In this document: one piece after another, positions 27,620 to 36,289 of the stretch
Position numbering within the stretch: position 1 is the first letter of the stretch
Layout: each line of letters starts with the position of its first letter
Translations under genes and position numbers: made by a program
The notes under the pieces: model-generated
The model's database searches: none
What the model saw: only the letters and a program-made list of their open reading frames with translations
What the model was told of the DNA's origin: nothing
Assembly (NCBI RefSeq): GCF_000374305.1
Contig: NZ_KB894096.1
Location: forward strand, 1 to 64,000
Direction of reading: 5' to 3'
From: Actinomadura flavalba DSM 45200
Lineage (GTDB): Bacteria; Actinomycetota; Actinomycetes; Streptosporangiales; Streptosporangiaceae
DNA length: 64,000 nucleotides

Positions 27620-27803
27620 CGCCGTGCTCCTCGCTCGTCCGGGAACCGTACTATTCAACGTCTTATCCAATAACGTCAAGGGGGCCGGGATGGACGAAAG
27701 GGATGGATTCCCCTCGTGGATCACGTAGCGTTGGCCGCGTTCCGCAACCAGACCGTCCGGCCGCGTCCGCGGCCGGCCCATCCGCGCGGGGGCACAGAAC
27801 GCG

Positions 27804-28511
27804 ATGACGACGGCGACCGCCTGCTCCGAACCACCTGATACCCGCGGCGCCGGCGCCGGCGCCGCGCCGCCCGCCGCCGGGCCGCACGCCTTCGAGCTGC
27901 CGCGCCTCGGCGCGATGCTCCGGCACGCCGCGCCGCGCTTCGTCGAGGGCGTCATCGCGCCGGTCGCGGTCTTCTACGCCGCGTTCGCCCTGCTCGGCCT
28001 CAACGGCGGCCTGGCCGCCGCCGTCGCCTGGGTCTACGGCGGGCTCGCCTGGCGCTGGTTCCGGGGGCACGGCGTGACGGCGATGCTCGTGCTCGCCGCG
28101 CTCAGCGTCACCGTCCGCGCCGGGCTGGCCGCCGTCACCCACAGCGCCGTCGTGTACTTCCTCCAGCCGACGCTCGGAACGCTCCTGGTCGCGATGACGT
28201 TCCTGGTATCGGCGCTGGCGCGGCGCCCGCTCGCGCAGCGGCTGGCCACCGACATGGTGCCGATGCCGGCCGCGTTCCTCGCCCACGCCCGCGTGCGGCG
28301 GTTCTTCCTGCGCGTCTCGCTGCTGTGGGCGGTGGTGTTCTTCGTCAACGCCGCGCTCAGCCTGTGGATGCTGTTCTTCCAGTCGATCGGCGTCTACCTG
28401 TGGGTGCGCACGTCGCTCGTCGCGCTGCTCGGCGCCGCGGCCGCCGCCCTCTCGATCTGGGGCTTCCACCGCTGTATGCGTCAGGTCAACGCGGCCCCCG
28501 CCAGCGTCTAA
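27804..28511 (+). CDS. Integral membrane protein, VC0807-like
   Basis: A 235-residue protein with about six hydrophobic segments after a 35-residue polar N-terminus. The region YFLQPTLGTLLVAMTFLVSAL and the overall layout recall the VC0807 family of membrane proteins, whose function is unknown. The ATG at 27804 is the first start in an otherwise well-biased frame. The next gene, an L,D-transpeptidase, has its own promoter, so an operon is doubtful. Confidence 0.7.
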   Translation: MTTATACSEPPDTRGAGAGAAPPAAGPHAFELPRLGAMLRHAAPRFVEGVIAPVAVFYAAFALLGLNGGLAAAVAWVYGGLAWRWFRGHGVTAMLVLAALSVTVRAGLAAVTHSAVVYFLQPTLGTLLVAMTFLVSALARRPLAQRLATDMVPMPAAFLAHARVRRFFLRVSLLWAVVFFVNAALSLWMLFFQSIGVYLWVRTSLVALLGAAAAALSIWGFHRCMRQVNAAPASV

Positions 28512-28520
28512 ACGCGGGCT

Positions 28521-28548
28521 GCGAACCTTTTCCCTGGTTCAAGCGTCT
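28521..28548 (+). promoter_or_regulatory. ECF-sigma-like promoter of the first L,D-transpeptidase
   Basis: GCGAACC at 28521-28527 is followed after exactly 16 bases by CGTCT at 28544-28548. AAC-rich -35 and CGTC -10 elements with 16-base spacing are the general ECF pattern, and similar sites are used by cell-envelope-stress sigma factors in Streptomyces. It lies 55 bases before the GTG of a cell-wall enzyme, which supports the call. Confidence 0.45.
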
Positions 28549-28603
28549 CAAAGAGTCGGTAGATTGCCGTTACGGGACGGTACAGAAGGCTTGGGGGAGC
28601 GCG

Positions 28604-29839
28604 GTGCGCGTCAAGGGGCGTTTCGGGGTCGTGGTGGCCGGTGGGACCGGTGTGGTCATGCTGCTGTCCGCCTGCTCGGGCGGCGGCGGCAACGGCAGCG
28701 GTGAACTGGCGGCCGGTGAGACCGCCGCGCTGACGATCACGCCGCAGAACGGCGCGGGCCAGATCAAGCCCGACGGCGTCATCGAGGTGAAGGCGTCCGA
28801 CGGCACGTTGCAGAACGTCACCGTCCAGGGGGACGGCGCGACGATCACCGGCGAGCTGGCCGCCGACAAGCGCACCTGGCGCTCGTCGCGCACGCTCGCG
28901 CCCGGCACGTCCTACACCGTGACGGCCCAGGGCAGCCACAAGGGCAAGCCCCTCTCGGCGACGAGCACGTTCACCACGCTCAAGCCGTCGGCGGCCAAGA
29001 CGCTGTCGGTGCTGGACGTGACCCCGAACCGCAAGGGCGAGAAGGTCGGCGTCGGCATGCCGATCTTCATCCGGTTCAACCGGGCCGTCACCGACCGCGC
29101 CGCCGTCGAGCGGACGCTGAAGGTCACCCCGGACAAGCCCGTCGAGGGCTCCTGGCGGTGGATCTCCGGCGACCAGGTGATCTACCGCACCAAGACGTTC
29201 TGGCAGCCGCACCAGAAGGTCCGCCTGAACGCCGAGCTGGCCGGGGTGAACGCGGGCAACGGCGTGTACGGCGCCAAGGACGTCGACGAGACCATCTCGA
29301 TCGGCGCCAAGCAGTACACGACCGGCAACCTCGGCAAGCACCACATGACGGTCTACCGGGACGGCAAGAAGCTGCGCACGATCCCGTTCAGCGCGGGCAA
29401 CGGCCAGACACGCGAGTACACGACCACGAGCGGCACGCACCTGCTCATGGAGAAGGCCAACCCGGTCACGATGATCTCGCCCGGCCGCAAGGAGGGCGAC
29501 GACGGCTACTACAAGCAGGTCGTCGACCACGCGGTCCGGTTCACCAACAGCGGCATGTACACGCACTCGGCGCCGTGGTCGGTCGGCTCGCAGGGCTCGG
29601 CGAACGTCAGCCACGGCTGCCTGAACCTCAGCCCGGCCAACGCCAAGTGGTACTACGACATCATGCAGCGCGGCGACGTCCTGAAGCTGACGGGGTCCAG
29701 CCGTGAGCTGTTGCCCGACAACGGCTGGGGCTACTGGCAGCTCTCCTGGAAGCAGTGGCAGAAGGGCAGCGCACTCAAGGGCGCCGAGGCCCCGGCGGGC
29801 TCCGGCTCGGGAACCGAGGCCGCGCCGACGGGCGGCTGA
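28604..29839 (+). CDS. L,D-transpeptidase lipoprotein (Ig-like/YkuD)
   Basis: A 411-residue exported lipoprotein. A hydrophobic signal ends in the lipobox LLSACSG, two bacterial Ig-like domains follow (about residues 40-250), and the YkuD domain holds the active site SHGCLNLSP with H337 and C339. It makes 3-3 cross-links in peptidoglycan or attaches proteins to it, as LdtMt2-type enzymes do. The GTG at 28604 follows GGGGGAG and places the signal peptide at the N-terminus. A paralogue of nearly equal length follows 174 bases downstream. Confidence 0.92.
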   Translation: MRVKGRFGVVVAGGTGVVMLLSACSGGGGNGSGELAAGETAALTITPQNGAGQIKPDGVIEVKASDGTLQNVTVQGDGATITGELAADKRTWRSSRTLAPGTSYTVTAQGSHKGKPLSATSTFTTLKPSAAKTLSVLDVTPNRKGEKVGVGMPIFIRFNRAVTDRAAVERTLKVTPDKPVEGSWRWISGDQVIYRTKTFWQPHQKVRLNAELAGVNAGNGVYGAKDVDETISIGAKQYTTGNLGKHHMTVYRDGKKLRTIPFSAGNGQTREYTTTSGTHLLMEKANPVTMISPGRKEGDDGYYKQVVDHAVRFTNSGMYTHSAPWSVGSQGSANVSHGCLNLSPANAKWYYDIMQRGDVLKLTGSSRELLPDNGWGYWQLSWKQWQKGSALKGAEAPAGSGSGTEAAPTGG

Positions 29840-29867
29840 GTGGCGCGCGTCACGACGAGGGCCTGAG

Positions 29868-29905
29868 ACGGGCGCCGCCCCTTGCGGGGGCGGCGCCCGT
29901 CTTGC
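29868..29905 (+). terminator. Rho-independent terminator after first L,D-transpeptidase
   Basis: ACGGGCGCCGCCCC and GGGGCGGCGCCCGT form a perfect 14-base-pair stem around a five-base loop, followed by CTTGC. It separates the two paralogous transpeptidase genes, which are therefore probably transcribed apart. Confidence 0.8.
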
Positions 29906-30013
29906 AACGCTTTGATCTCAGAGGCCCGGTAATGAGGGAAGACGCGGCTTACTAGGTGATTTCTCTCGCTACTGTCTTGCGTGGACGGGTCGGTGGGGTC
30001 TGGGAGGTTGAGG

Positions 30014-31252
30014 GTGCAGCGACGGCTTTCCGCGAGTGTCCGGACGAGCGCGGGAGTGGCCGCGGTCATGCTCGTCTTCGCGACCGCGTGCAGCGGCGGG
30101 CCCGAGAAGGGCGACGGCGTCACGATCGGCGGCACGGCCGACCCGGCGGCCCCGCAGATCACCGTCTCGCCCGACAACGGCGAGAAGAAGGCCCGGCCCG
30201 AGGACGGCGTCCAGGTCAAGGCCAGCGGCGGCACGCTGGAGCAGGTCACGGTCAGCCGCAAGGGCAAGCCGGTCTCCGGCACGCTCACCGCCGACAAGAC
30301 CGGCTGGAAGTCCCGCACACTGCGGCCCGGCACCGAGTACGACGTCTCGGCCGTCGCCAAGAGCAAAGAGGGCAAGACCACCACGGTCACCGCGAAGTTC
30401 CGCACCGTGAAGGCCGCCAACGAGCTGCGGGTCATCGACATGATCCCGAGCGCGGGCGAGAAGGTCGGGGTCGGCATGCCGATCCACCTCACGTTCAACC
30501 GCGCCGTCGGCGACCGCAAGGCCGTGGAACAGGCCCTGGAGGTCAAGTCCGGCAAGCCCGCCGTGGGCGCCTGGTACTGGACGAGCGACACCCAGGTCGT
30601 CTTCCGCACGAAGAACAAGCAGTACTGGCAGGCCAACCAGGCGGTCAGCGTGCGGGCGCGCCTCACCGGCGTGAAGACGGGCAAGCAGACCTACGGCGTC
30701 GCCGACTTCACGCGCAAGTTCAAGATCGGTGACTCGCACATCACCACCGTCAGCACCAAGACCAAGAAGGCCGTCGCCCGCAAGAACGGCGTCAAGGTCA
30801 AGTCGTGGCCGATCAGCGCCGGCAAGGGCGGCCGGGTCGTCAACGGCGTGGACACCTACCTCACCACGAGCGGCGTCCACCTGACGATGGGCAAGGAGAA
30901 CCCGGCGATCATGACGTCGGAGTGGATGGGCGTCGATCCCAAGGACAAGAAGAACGGCGGCTACCGCGAGGTCATCCCGTGGGCCGTGCGGATCTCCTCC
31001 AGCGGCGAGTACGTCCACTCCATGGCCTCGACCGTCTGGGCGCAGGGGCGGCAGAACGTCAGCCACGGCTGCCTGAACTCCCCGCCCGCCGCCGCCAAGT
31101 GGTTCTACAACTTCTCGCACCGGGGCGACCCCGTCATCGTCACCGGCTCCAAGCGCGGCCTGGACTGGAACAACGGCTGGAGCTACTACGAGATGTCCTG
31201 GGCCAAGTGGGTCAAGGGCAGTGCCCTGAAGAAGGAGATTGCCACCGGCTGA
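30014..31252 (+). CDS. L,D-transpeptidase lipoprotein, second copy
   Basis: A 412-residue paralogue of the preceding enzyme with the same order: signal peptide and lipobox (FATACSG), two Ig-like domains, YkuD domain with SHGCLNSPP and catalytic C353. The GTG at 30014 was chosen because GGGAGG lies six to seven bases ahead; the GTG at 29981 would only lengthen the signal peptide. The two copies share text such as GEKVGVGMPI but differ widely elsewhere, so the duplication is old. Different promoters suggest different conditions of use. Confidence 0.92.
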   Translation: MQRRLSASVRTSAGVAAVMLVFATACSGGPEKGDGVTIGGTADPAAPQITVSPDNGEKKARPEDGVQVKASGGTLEQVTVSRKGKPVSGTLTADKTGWKSRTLRPGTEYDVSAVAKSKEGKTTTVTAKFRTVKAANELRVIDMIPSAGEKVGVGMPIHLTFNRAVGDRKAVEQALEVKSGKPAVGAWYWTSDTQVVFRTKNKQYWQANQAVSVRARLTGVKTGKQTYGVADFTRKFKIGDSHITTVSTKTKKAVARKNGVKVKSWPISAGKGGRVVNGVDTYLTTSGVHLTMGKENPAIMTSEWMGVDPKDKKNGGYREVIPWAVRISSSGEYVHSMASTVWAQGRQNVSHGCLNSPPAAAKWFYNFSHRGDPVIVTGSKRGLDWNNGWSYYEMSWAKWVKGSALKKEIATG

Positions 31253-31359
31253 CCGGTTGTCTCCCGAACCTGGCTGATCTTGGCCATCCCGGGGTGATTG
31301 AGCCTGGTTCCACCGGGGAGATTCCCAACACAGCGCCCGATCGTTGTTTGGGGGGAACC

Positions 31360-32916
31360 GTGCCGGGCTCGACGACCACCGCCTCGGCCCGCGGGCGGCG
31401 CCTCGCCCGCCGGGTCCGCCACCGCGCGCGGCGCCGCGCCCACGGCGCCGCCCGGCGCGGCACACTGCTCACCGTCCGCGCGCTCGCGGCGCTGCGCCGC
31501 CCGCACCGCCGCGTCCGGCTGCCCGGGGAGCGGCCGCGCGTGCGCATCTTGCTGCGGCACGCCTACGGCCAGGGCGGGACGATCCGGACGGTGCTCGCCG
31601 TCAGCGGCTACCTGGCGCGCGACCACGACGTGGAGATCGTCAGCCTGCTGCGCGAGCGCGAGCGGCCGTTCTTCACGGTCCCGCCCGGCGTGACCGTCCG
31701 CGTCGCCGACGACCGGACCGTTCCCCACGGCCGCGTGGCGCGGCTGCTGGCCCGGCTGCCGAGCGTGCTGGCGCCCGGCAGCGGCCGGGACGCCCGCGAG
31801 ACCCTGTACACCGACCTGCGGCTCGCGCGGATGCTCGCCGGGCCGCAGCCGGACGTCCTGATGGGCACGCGCCCGGCGCTCAACCTCATCGTCGCCGAGA
31901 CCGCGCCGCGCGGCGTCGCCGCCGTGGGGCAGGACCACATGAACCTCGGCGTCTACGACGAGACGCTGCGCAACGGCATCCGCCGGTCCTACCCGCGCCT
32001 GGCGGCGCTGACGGTGCTCACCGAGGCGTCGATGGCCGACTTCGCCGCGGAGGTGCCGGGGCTGCCCGTGGTCCGCATCCCGAACGCGGCGGTCACGCCC
32101 GGCGGCCCGCCCTCGCGGCGGCAGGAGAAGGTCGTGCTGGCGGCCGGGCGGCTCACCCGGCAGAAGGGGTTCGACCTGCTGCTGAAGGCGTGGCGGCAGG
32201 TGGCCGCCGCCCATCCGGACTGGACGCTGCGGATCTTCGGGTCGGGCCGCCAGTACACCAAGATCGACAATATGATCGCCGACCTCGGGCTGTCCGGCAG
32301 CGTGGTGCGCAAGGGCCGCACCGCCGACCTGCCCGGCGAGATGGAGCGGGCGTCGGTGTACGTGCTGTCGTCGCGGCACGAGGGGATGCCGATGGTCATC
32401 CTGGAGGCGATGAGCAAGGGCCTGCCCGTCGTCTCCTTCGCCTGCCCGACCGGCCCCGCCGAGATGATCACCGACGGCGTGGACGGGCTGCTCGCGCCGC
32501 CCCGCGACGTCGACGCCCTCGCGGCGGCGCTCGACCGCGTCATCACCGACGGCGCGCTGCGCGACCGGCTAGGCGAGCGGGCCCGCACGTCCGTGCGCGC
32601 CTACGACATGGACCGCGTCGGCCCGATGTGGGCGCGGCTCGTCCAAGACCTCACGCACGGCCGGGTGCCGGAGACCTCACGGCTGGAGCGGACCGCCGAC
32701 CAGCAGGCCCAGGCCGAACCCGAGCGCGGCTCCGGCCAGACCGGCGGCCACGCTTCCGGCGGCGTAGAGCAGCGCCCGTCCCCGCAGCCCGTCCTCCAGG
32801 AGCCGGAAGGTCTCGTGCCCGAACGTGGAGTAGGTGGTGAGCGCGCCGCAGAACCCGGCACCGGCGAACGCGCCGAACTGCTCACCGGCGGGCAGACCGG
32901 CCAGAAACCCGAGTAG
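31360..32916 (+). CDS. GT4-type glycosyltransferase
   Basis: A 518-residue protein. The first 50 residues are very arginine-rich; a GT-B fold follows, with [14 protein letters not shown] at the acceptor side, [20 protein letters not shown] at the donor domain and the EX7E motif in [16 protein letters not shown]. The GTG at 31360 follows GGGGGGAA. The recognisable enzyme ends near 32680; the last 79 residues (a Q/E/G-rich tail) are encoded opposite the crcB gene, a 240-base convergent overlap, and may be an accidental extension after loss of the original stop codon. The sugar and acceptor are unknown. Confidence 0.85.
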   Translation: MPGSTTTASARGRRLARRVRHRARRRAHGAARRGTLLTVRALAALRRPHRRVRLPGERPRVRILLRHAYGQGGTIRTVLAVSGYLARDHDVEIVSLLRERERPFFTVPPGVTVRVADDRTVPHGRVARLLARLPSVLAPGSGRDARETLYTDLRLARMLAGPQPDVLMGTRPALNLIVAETAPRGVAAVGQDHMNLGVYDETLRNGIRRSYPRLAALTVLTEASMADFAAEVPGLPVVRIPNAAVTPGGPPSRRQEKVVLAAGRLTRQKGFDLLLKAWRQVAAAHPDWTLRIFGSGRQYTKIDNMIADLGLSGSVVRKGRTADLPGEMERASVYVLSSRHEGMPMVILEAMSKGLPVVSFACPTGPAEMITDGVDGLLAPPRDVDALAAALDRVITDGALRDRLGERARTSVRAYDMDRVGPMWARLVQDLTHGRVPETSRLERTADQQAQAEPERGSGQTGGHASGGVEQRPSPQPVLQEPEGLVPERGVGGERAAEPGTGERAELLTGGQTGQKPE

Positions 32917-33051
32917 CACCGACCCGGCGACGTTCACCCCGAACGTCCCCCACGGGAAACCGCCGCCGAACCGGGCCTGCGCGGCCCGGTCGGCCAGGTA
33001 GCGCAGCGGCGCGCCCAGCGCGGCCCCGGCGACCACGAGCAACGCGTTCAC
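32677..33051 (-). CDS. crcB: CrcB/Fluc fluoride channel
   Basis: A 124-residue protein with four membrane helices. Family marks are [10 protein letters not shown] near the N-terminus, [13 protein letters not shown], and [12 protein letters not shown], where fluoride channels have TTFSTF. It exports fluoride as a dual-topology dimer. Start is GTG at 33051. A second crcB lies upstream on the same strand; paired genes often form heterodimers. No fluoride riboswitch was seen. Confidence 0.92.
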   Translation of the reverse strand: MNALLVVAGAALGAPLRYLADRAAQARFGGGFPWGTFGVNVAGSVLLGFLAGLPAGEQFGAFAGAGFCGALTTYSTFGHETFRLLEDGLRGRALLYAAGSVAAGLAGAALGFGLGLLVGGPLQP

Positions 33052-33262
33052 CGGCGCACCCGCCCCATATCGCCGGGCGGGGCTGAGGTCGCGGGCGGGT
33101 TCGGCGGCAGTGGAGACGGAGCGGCGCGTTCACCGGCGCGCCCGCCCCGCGTCGGGCGGCGCAGCAAGCGGGTGGGGGCCGCGCGGTCATCGGCGTGCCG
33201 CCTCGCCTCGGGCGGGGCTGGTGCCGTTCCGTGGGTGGGGGTCACGGGCGGGTTCGGCGGCG
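33046..33262. repeat. Duplicated GC-rich segments between the two crcB genes
   Basis: GTTCACCGGCGCACCCGCCC at 33046 recurs with one change at 33128; CGGGCGGGGCTG occurs near 33074 and 33209; and CGGGCGGGTTCGGCGGC occurs at 33092 and 33246. The order is the same in both copies, so a block of about 70 bases including the start region of the downstream crcB has been copied and stretched. The 190-base gap holds nothing else recognisable. Confidence 0.5.
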
Positions 33263-33712
33263 TAGGAGACGGCGGGTGGGGAGGGCGCCCGCCGCGACGG
33301 CCGCCACCGCGAGGGGCGGGGTGAGGGCCAGGTACGCGACGGCGAGGAGCGGGGAGCCCGCGCGGGCCGTGGTGACGGTGTCCACGGCGTAGGCGGAGAA
33401 CGTCGTGAAGCCGCCGAGGACGCCGACGCCCAGGAAGGGGCGGGTCAGGGGAGAGGCGTTCGGGGAGGCCGCGAGGGCGGCCATGAGTACGCCGATGAGG
33501 AGACAGCCGGCGAGGTTGATCGCGAACGTCGTCCAGGGGAACGCGCCCGGTGCGAGCGGGTAGGCGGTCGTCAGGCCGTAGCGGGCCAGGGCGCCGAGGG
33601 CGCCGCCGACCGCGACCGCGCCGAGGACCGACCAGGGCGCGCGGCGCAGTTCCGCGCGCTGCGCGGCGCTGCCGAGATCGACGTCGGGGTCGATCGGTTC
33701 GCTCGCGGCCAT
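33242..33712 (-). CDS. crcB: CrcB/Fluc fluoride channel, second copy
   Basis: A 156-residue four-helix protein with a longer polar N-terminus (about 25 residues). Family signatures are GALGALARYGL, FPWTTFAINLAGC and GGFTTFSAYAVD. The ATG at 33712 is the only good start. It lies upstream of the other crcB gene on the same strand and 40 bases after the phosphatase gene, so the order phosphatase, crcB, crcB may be one transcript. The two proteins probably assemble together. Confidence 0.9.
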   Translation of the reverse strand: MAASEPIDPDVDLGSAAQRAELRRAPWSVLGAVAVGGALGALARYGLTTAYPLAPGAFPWTTFAINLAGCLLIGVLMAALAASPNASPLTRPFLGVGVLGGFTTFSAYAVDTVTTARAGSPLLAVAYLALTPPLAVAAVAAGALPTRRLLRRRTRP

Positions 33713-33752
33713 GCCCCTCCCGTCCGGACGCCGTGCCAGCCTAACGGCCGTG

Positions 33753-35033
33753 TCAGGCGCGCCAGCCCAGGTGGACGACCGCCACGTCGTCGCCGAGCCC
33801 GCCGTAGTCGGCCGACGCCGCCTCGGCCGCGCCGATCAGGTGGTCGACCAGCGCCTCGGCGCCGTCGCCGCCGCGGGCGCGGGCCAGGGCGAGCAGGCCG
33901 GACAGGTCCAGGCGCTCCTCCTCGCCGGTCTCGCCCTCGAACAGGCCGTCGGTGAACAGCACCAGACCGCCGCCGGGCGGCACCGCCAGCTCCGTCTGCG
34001 GCCACACGCCGAGGCCCGGCATCATGCCGAGCGCCAGGCCACCGGGCGGCTCGACCAGCGTCACGCCGCCCGCGCCGTCGCGGACGAGCGCCCCCGGGTG
34101 CCCGGCGCGCGTCACCAGCGCCCGCGTCCGGTCCGGGGGGAGCGTGACGTTGATGAGCGTCACGAACGCCTCGCTGTCGTCGCGTTCGGCGAGCAGCAGC
34201 CGTTCCAGCATCGCGACCAGCGGCGGGCCGCTGAGCCCCGCCAGGACGAACGACCGCCACGCCACGCGCAGCGTCACGCCCATGGCGGCCTCGGCCGCGC
34301 CGTGTCCGGCGACGTCGCCGACGACCGCGTGCACGGCGCCGTCGGGCGTCTCCACCACGTCGAAGAAGTCGCCGCCGAGCAGCGAGTGCATCCGGCCCGG
34401 CCGGTACCGGGTGACGATCTCCAGGCGGTCGGTGGACAGCAGCGGCCGGGGCAGCAGGCCGCGTTCCAGCCGGGCGTTCTCCTCGGCCCGCAACCGGCCC
34501 GCCTGCAACGCGGCGGCCGACAGCTCGACCTGCTTGCGCTGCACGGCGTAGCGGACGGCGCGGCCGAGCCAGCGCGGTTCCAGCTCGTCCTTGACCAGGT
34601 AGTCCTGCGCGCCGACCGCGACGGCGGCGAGCCCGGCGCGGGCCTCGGCCAGGCCGGTGAGCACGATGACGGCCGACTGCGGCGCCGCCGCGAGCATCGT
34701 GTGCAGGCCCTCCAGCCCGCTGGAGTCGGGCAGGTGCAGGTCGAGCAGGACGCACGCCGGGCGCTCGCCGTCGGCGATGATCGCCTGCGCCCCGGCCAGC
34801 GACCGGGCGGCGAGCAGCCGCGCGCGCAGGCCGCTGTCGGCCAGGAACTCCTGGATGAGCAGGGTGTCGCCCGCGTCGTCCTCGACGAGCAGGACGCTGT
34901 CCGGACCGGCGTCGTCCGCCGGGTCCGGCGGCAGAACACCCGGCGACTGGCCTCGCGCCTCGGCCAACTCCGACCCCGCTCCTGACCAAGGGCCGTTCCC
35001 CTCCGGCCACGACCGACTCAATGATCGAACCAT
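33753..35033 (-). CDS. Response regulator with PP2C (SpoIIE-type) phosphatase domain
   Basis: A 426-residue two-domain protein. The receiver domain (about residues 45-160) has VLLVEDD, the phospho-acceptor D98 in CVLLDLHLPDSSG, and an LTG/VKD pair near its end. A short coiled segment leads to a PP2C/SpoIIE domain with GGDFFDVVE, VVGDVAGHGAAEAAMG and FTDGLFEGE, the metal-binding aspartates. Such proteins dephosphorylate anti-sigma-factor antagonists after phosphorylation by a sensor kinase. No kinase or anti-sigma gene lies adjacent. The ATG at 35033 was used. Confidence 0.9.
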   Translation of the reverse strand: MVRSLSRSWPEGNGPWSGAGSELAEARGQSPGVLPPDPADDAGPDSVLLVEDDAGDTLLIQEFLADSGLRARLLAARSLAGAQAIIADGERPACVLLDLHLPDSSGLEGLHTMLAAAPQSAVIVLTGLAEARAGLAAVAVGAQDYLVKDELEPRWLGRAVRYAVQRKQVELSAAALQAGRLRAEENARLERGLLPRPLLSTDRLEIVTRYRPGRMHSLLGGDFFDVVETPDGAVHAVVGDVAGHGAAEAAMGVTLRVAWRSFVLAGLSGPPLVAMLERLLLAERDDSEAFVTLINVTLPPDRTRALVTRAGHPGALVRDGAGGVTLVEPPGGLALGMMPGLGVWPQTELAVPPGGGLVLFTDGLFEGETGEEERLDLSGLLALARARGGDGAEALVDHLIGAAEAASADYGGLGDDVAVVHLGWRA

Positions 35034-35082
35034 ACCGAGGGGCGGGCGGTAAGTCTGCGCTCTCGGCCGGACCTGCGGCGCC

Positions 35083-36177
35083 TCAAGGGCCGTCCGGGCG
35101 CAGCAGGGCGAGGTCGACCACGTCGGTGAGCCGTTCCCGGCGGCGGAACGCGGCGCGCTGCCGCGCCGCGCCCGTGCCGCGCATCAGGATCGCGGCGACG
35201 CCGCGCCGCACGGCGGTGAGGTCGCCCGCGTCGGCGAGGGCGGGCGCGGCGTGGTCGAGCAGGCCGGTGACGAGGTCGGCGGCGGGCACGGTGCGGCCGG
35301 TCGCCACGTCGAGCCCGGGCCCCGAAAGGCCGTGCCGGGCGGCGAGCCAGTACGCGGCCCGCAGCAGCTCCCCGGACGGCCGGCTGGGCGGGCGCCCCGC
35401 CTCCTCGTCCTCCAGTCCGCGCGTCACCAGCGCCCGGACGAGCCCGGCGAACGTCGCGGCGTCGGCGGCCGTCAGCGCGACGTCGGCGAGGCGCACCTCG
35501 ACCGTCGGCAGGTGGTCGGAGGGGCGCACGTCCCAGAAGACGGTGGCGCGGTCCATCAGCGCACCGGACTCCAGCAGCGCGCCGACCAGCTCCTCGTAGT
35601 GGGCGGCGGACGTGAAGTGCGGCGGGGGACCGGCGACGGGCCAGCGCGCCCACGTCAGCGCCCGCCAGCACGCGTGCCCGGTGTCGCGGCCCGCCCAGTA
35701 CGGCGAGTTCGCGGTGAGGGCGAGCAGCGCGGGCAGCCAGCGCCGCAGGTGGTTGGCGGCGGCGACGGCGCGGGCGGGGGAGGACACCTCGACGTGGACG
35801 TGGCAGGAGCAGATGCACTGCTCCTCGTCCAGCGCCCGGTAGGTGGCGAGGCTCTCGGCGTAGCGGGGGCCGGGGGTGAGCGGGGGCGGCAGCAGCTCAC
35901 CGAGCACCGGCGTGCCGGTCGCGGCGAGCGCGACGTCCTCGCGGGCGGCGGCGCCCGCCATCGCCGCCCGCATCGCGCGGACCTGGTCGGTGAGCTTGGC
36001 CAGGTCGTCGCAGGGCGGCGTCTTGGCCTCCACCAGCGAGCTGAGCAGCTCGCTGGACGCCCGGTCCCCGAGCGCCGCGTGCGCCCGGGCCACGACGGGT
36101 CCGCCCCGGGGGACGACCTGCCGGGTGACCGGATCGACGACGAAGTACTCCTCTTCGATGCCGAACCTTCGGGTCAT
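35083..36177 (-). CDS. Carboxylate-amine ligase, YbdK/glutamate-cysteine ligase family
   Basis: A 364-residue ATP-dependent ligase of the GCS2 family. It begins with FGIEEEYFVVDPVTRQVVP, has the substrate-binding block QCICSCHVHVEV, and later VEVRLADVALTAAD. YbdK of E. coli shows weak glutamate-cysteine ligase activity; the true substrates of actinobacterial copies are unclear. The ATG at 36177 gives the normal N-terminus MTRRFGIEEEY; nine upstream codons were rejected. Confidence 0.88.
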   Translation of the reverse strand: MTRRFGIEEEYFVVDPVTRQVVPRGGPVVARAHAALGDRASSELLSSLVEAKTPPCDDLAKLTDQVRAMRAAMAGAAAREDVALAATGTPVLGELLPPPLTPGPRYAESLATYRALDEEQCICSCHVHVEVSSPARAVAAANHLRRWLPALLALTANSPYWAGRDTGHACWRALTWARWPVAGPPPHFTSAAHYEELVGALLESGALMDRATVFWDVRPSDHLPTVEVRLADVALTAADAATFAGLVRALVTRGLEDEEAGRPPSRPSGELLRAAYWLAARHGLSGPGLDVATGRTVPAADLVTGLLDHAAPALADAGDLTAVRRGVAAILMRGTGAARQRAAFRRRERLTDVVDLALLRPDGP

Positions 36178-36289
36178 CCCACCGCCTCGTGGTTCCGGGG
36201 GCACGCTTCTCGACGGTACGCCGCGCGGGGCGGCCGGGCGAGGGGCGGTGAGAAGGGACGCACCCCCGCGCCAGCCGCGCCCGGCCGGG

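Noticed and set aside
33713..33752. Fluoride riboswitch upstream of crcB
   Set aside because: Only 40 bases separate the phosphatase and crcB genes, and no crcB-motif pseudoknot sequence was seen.
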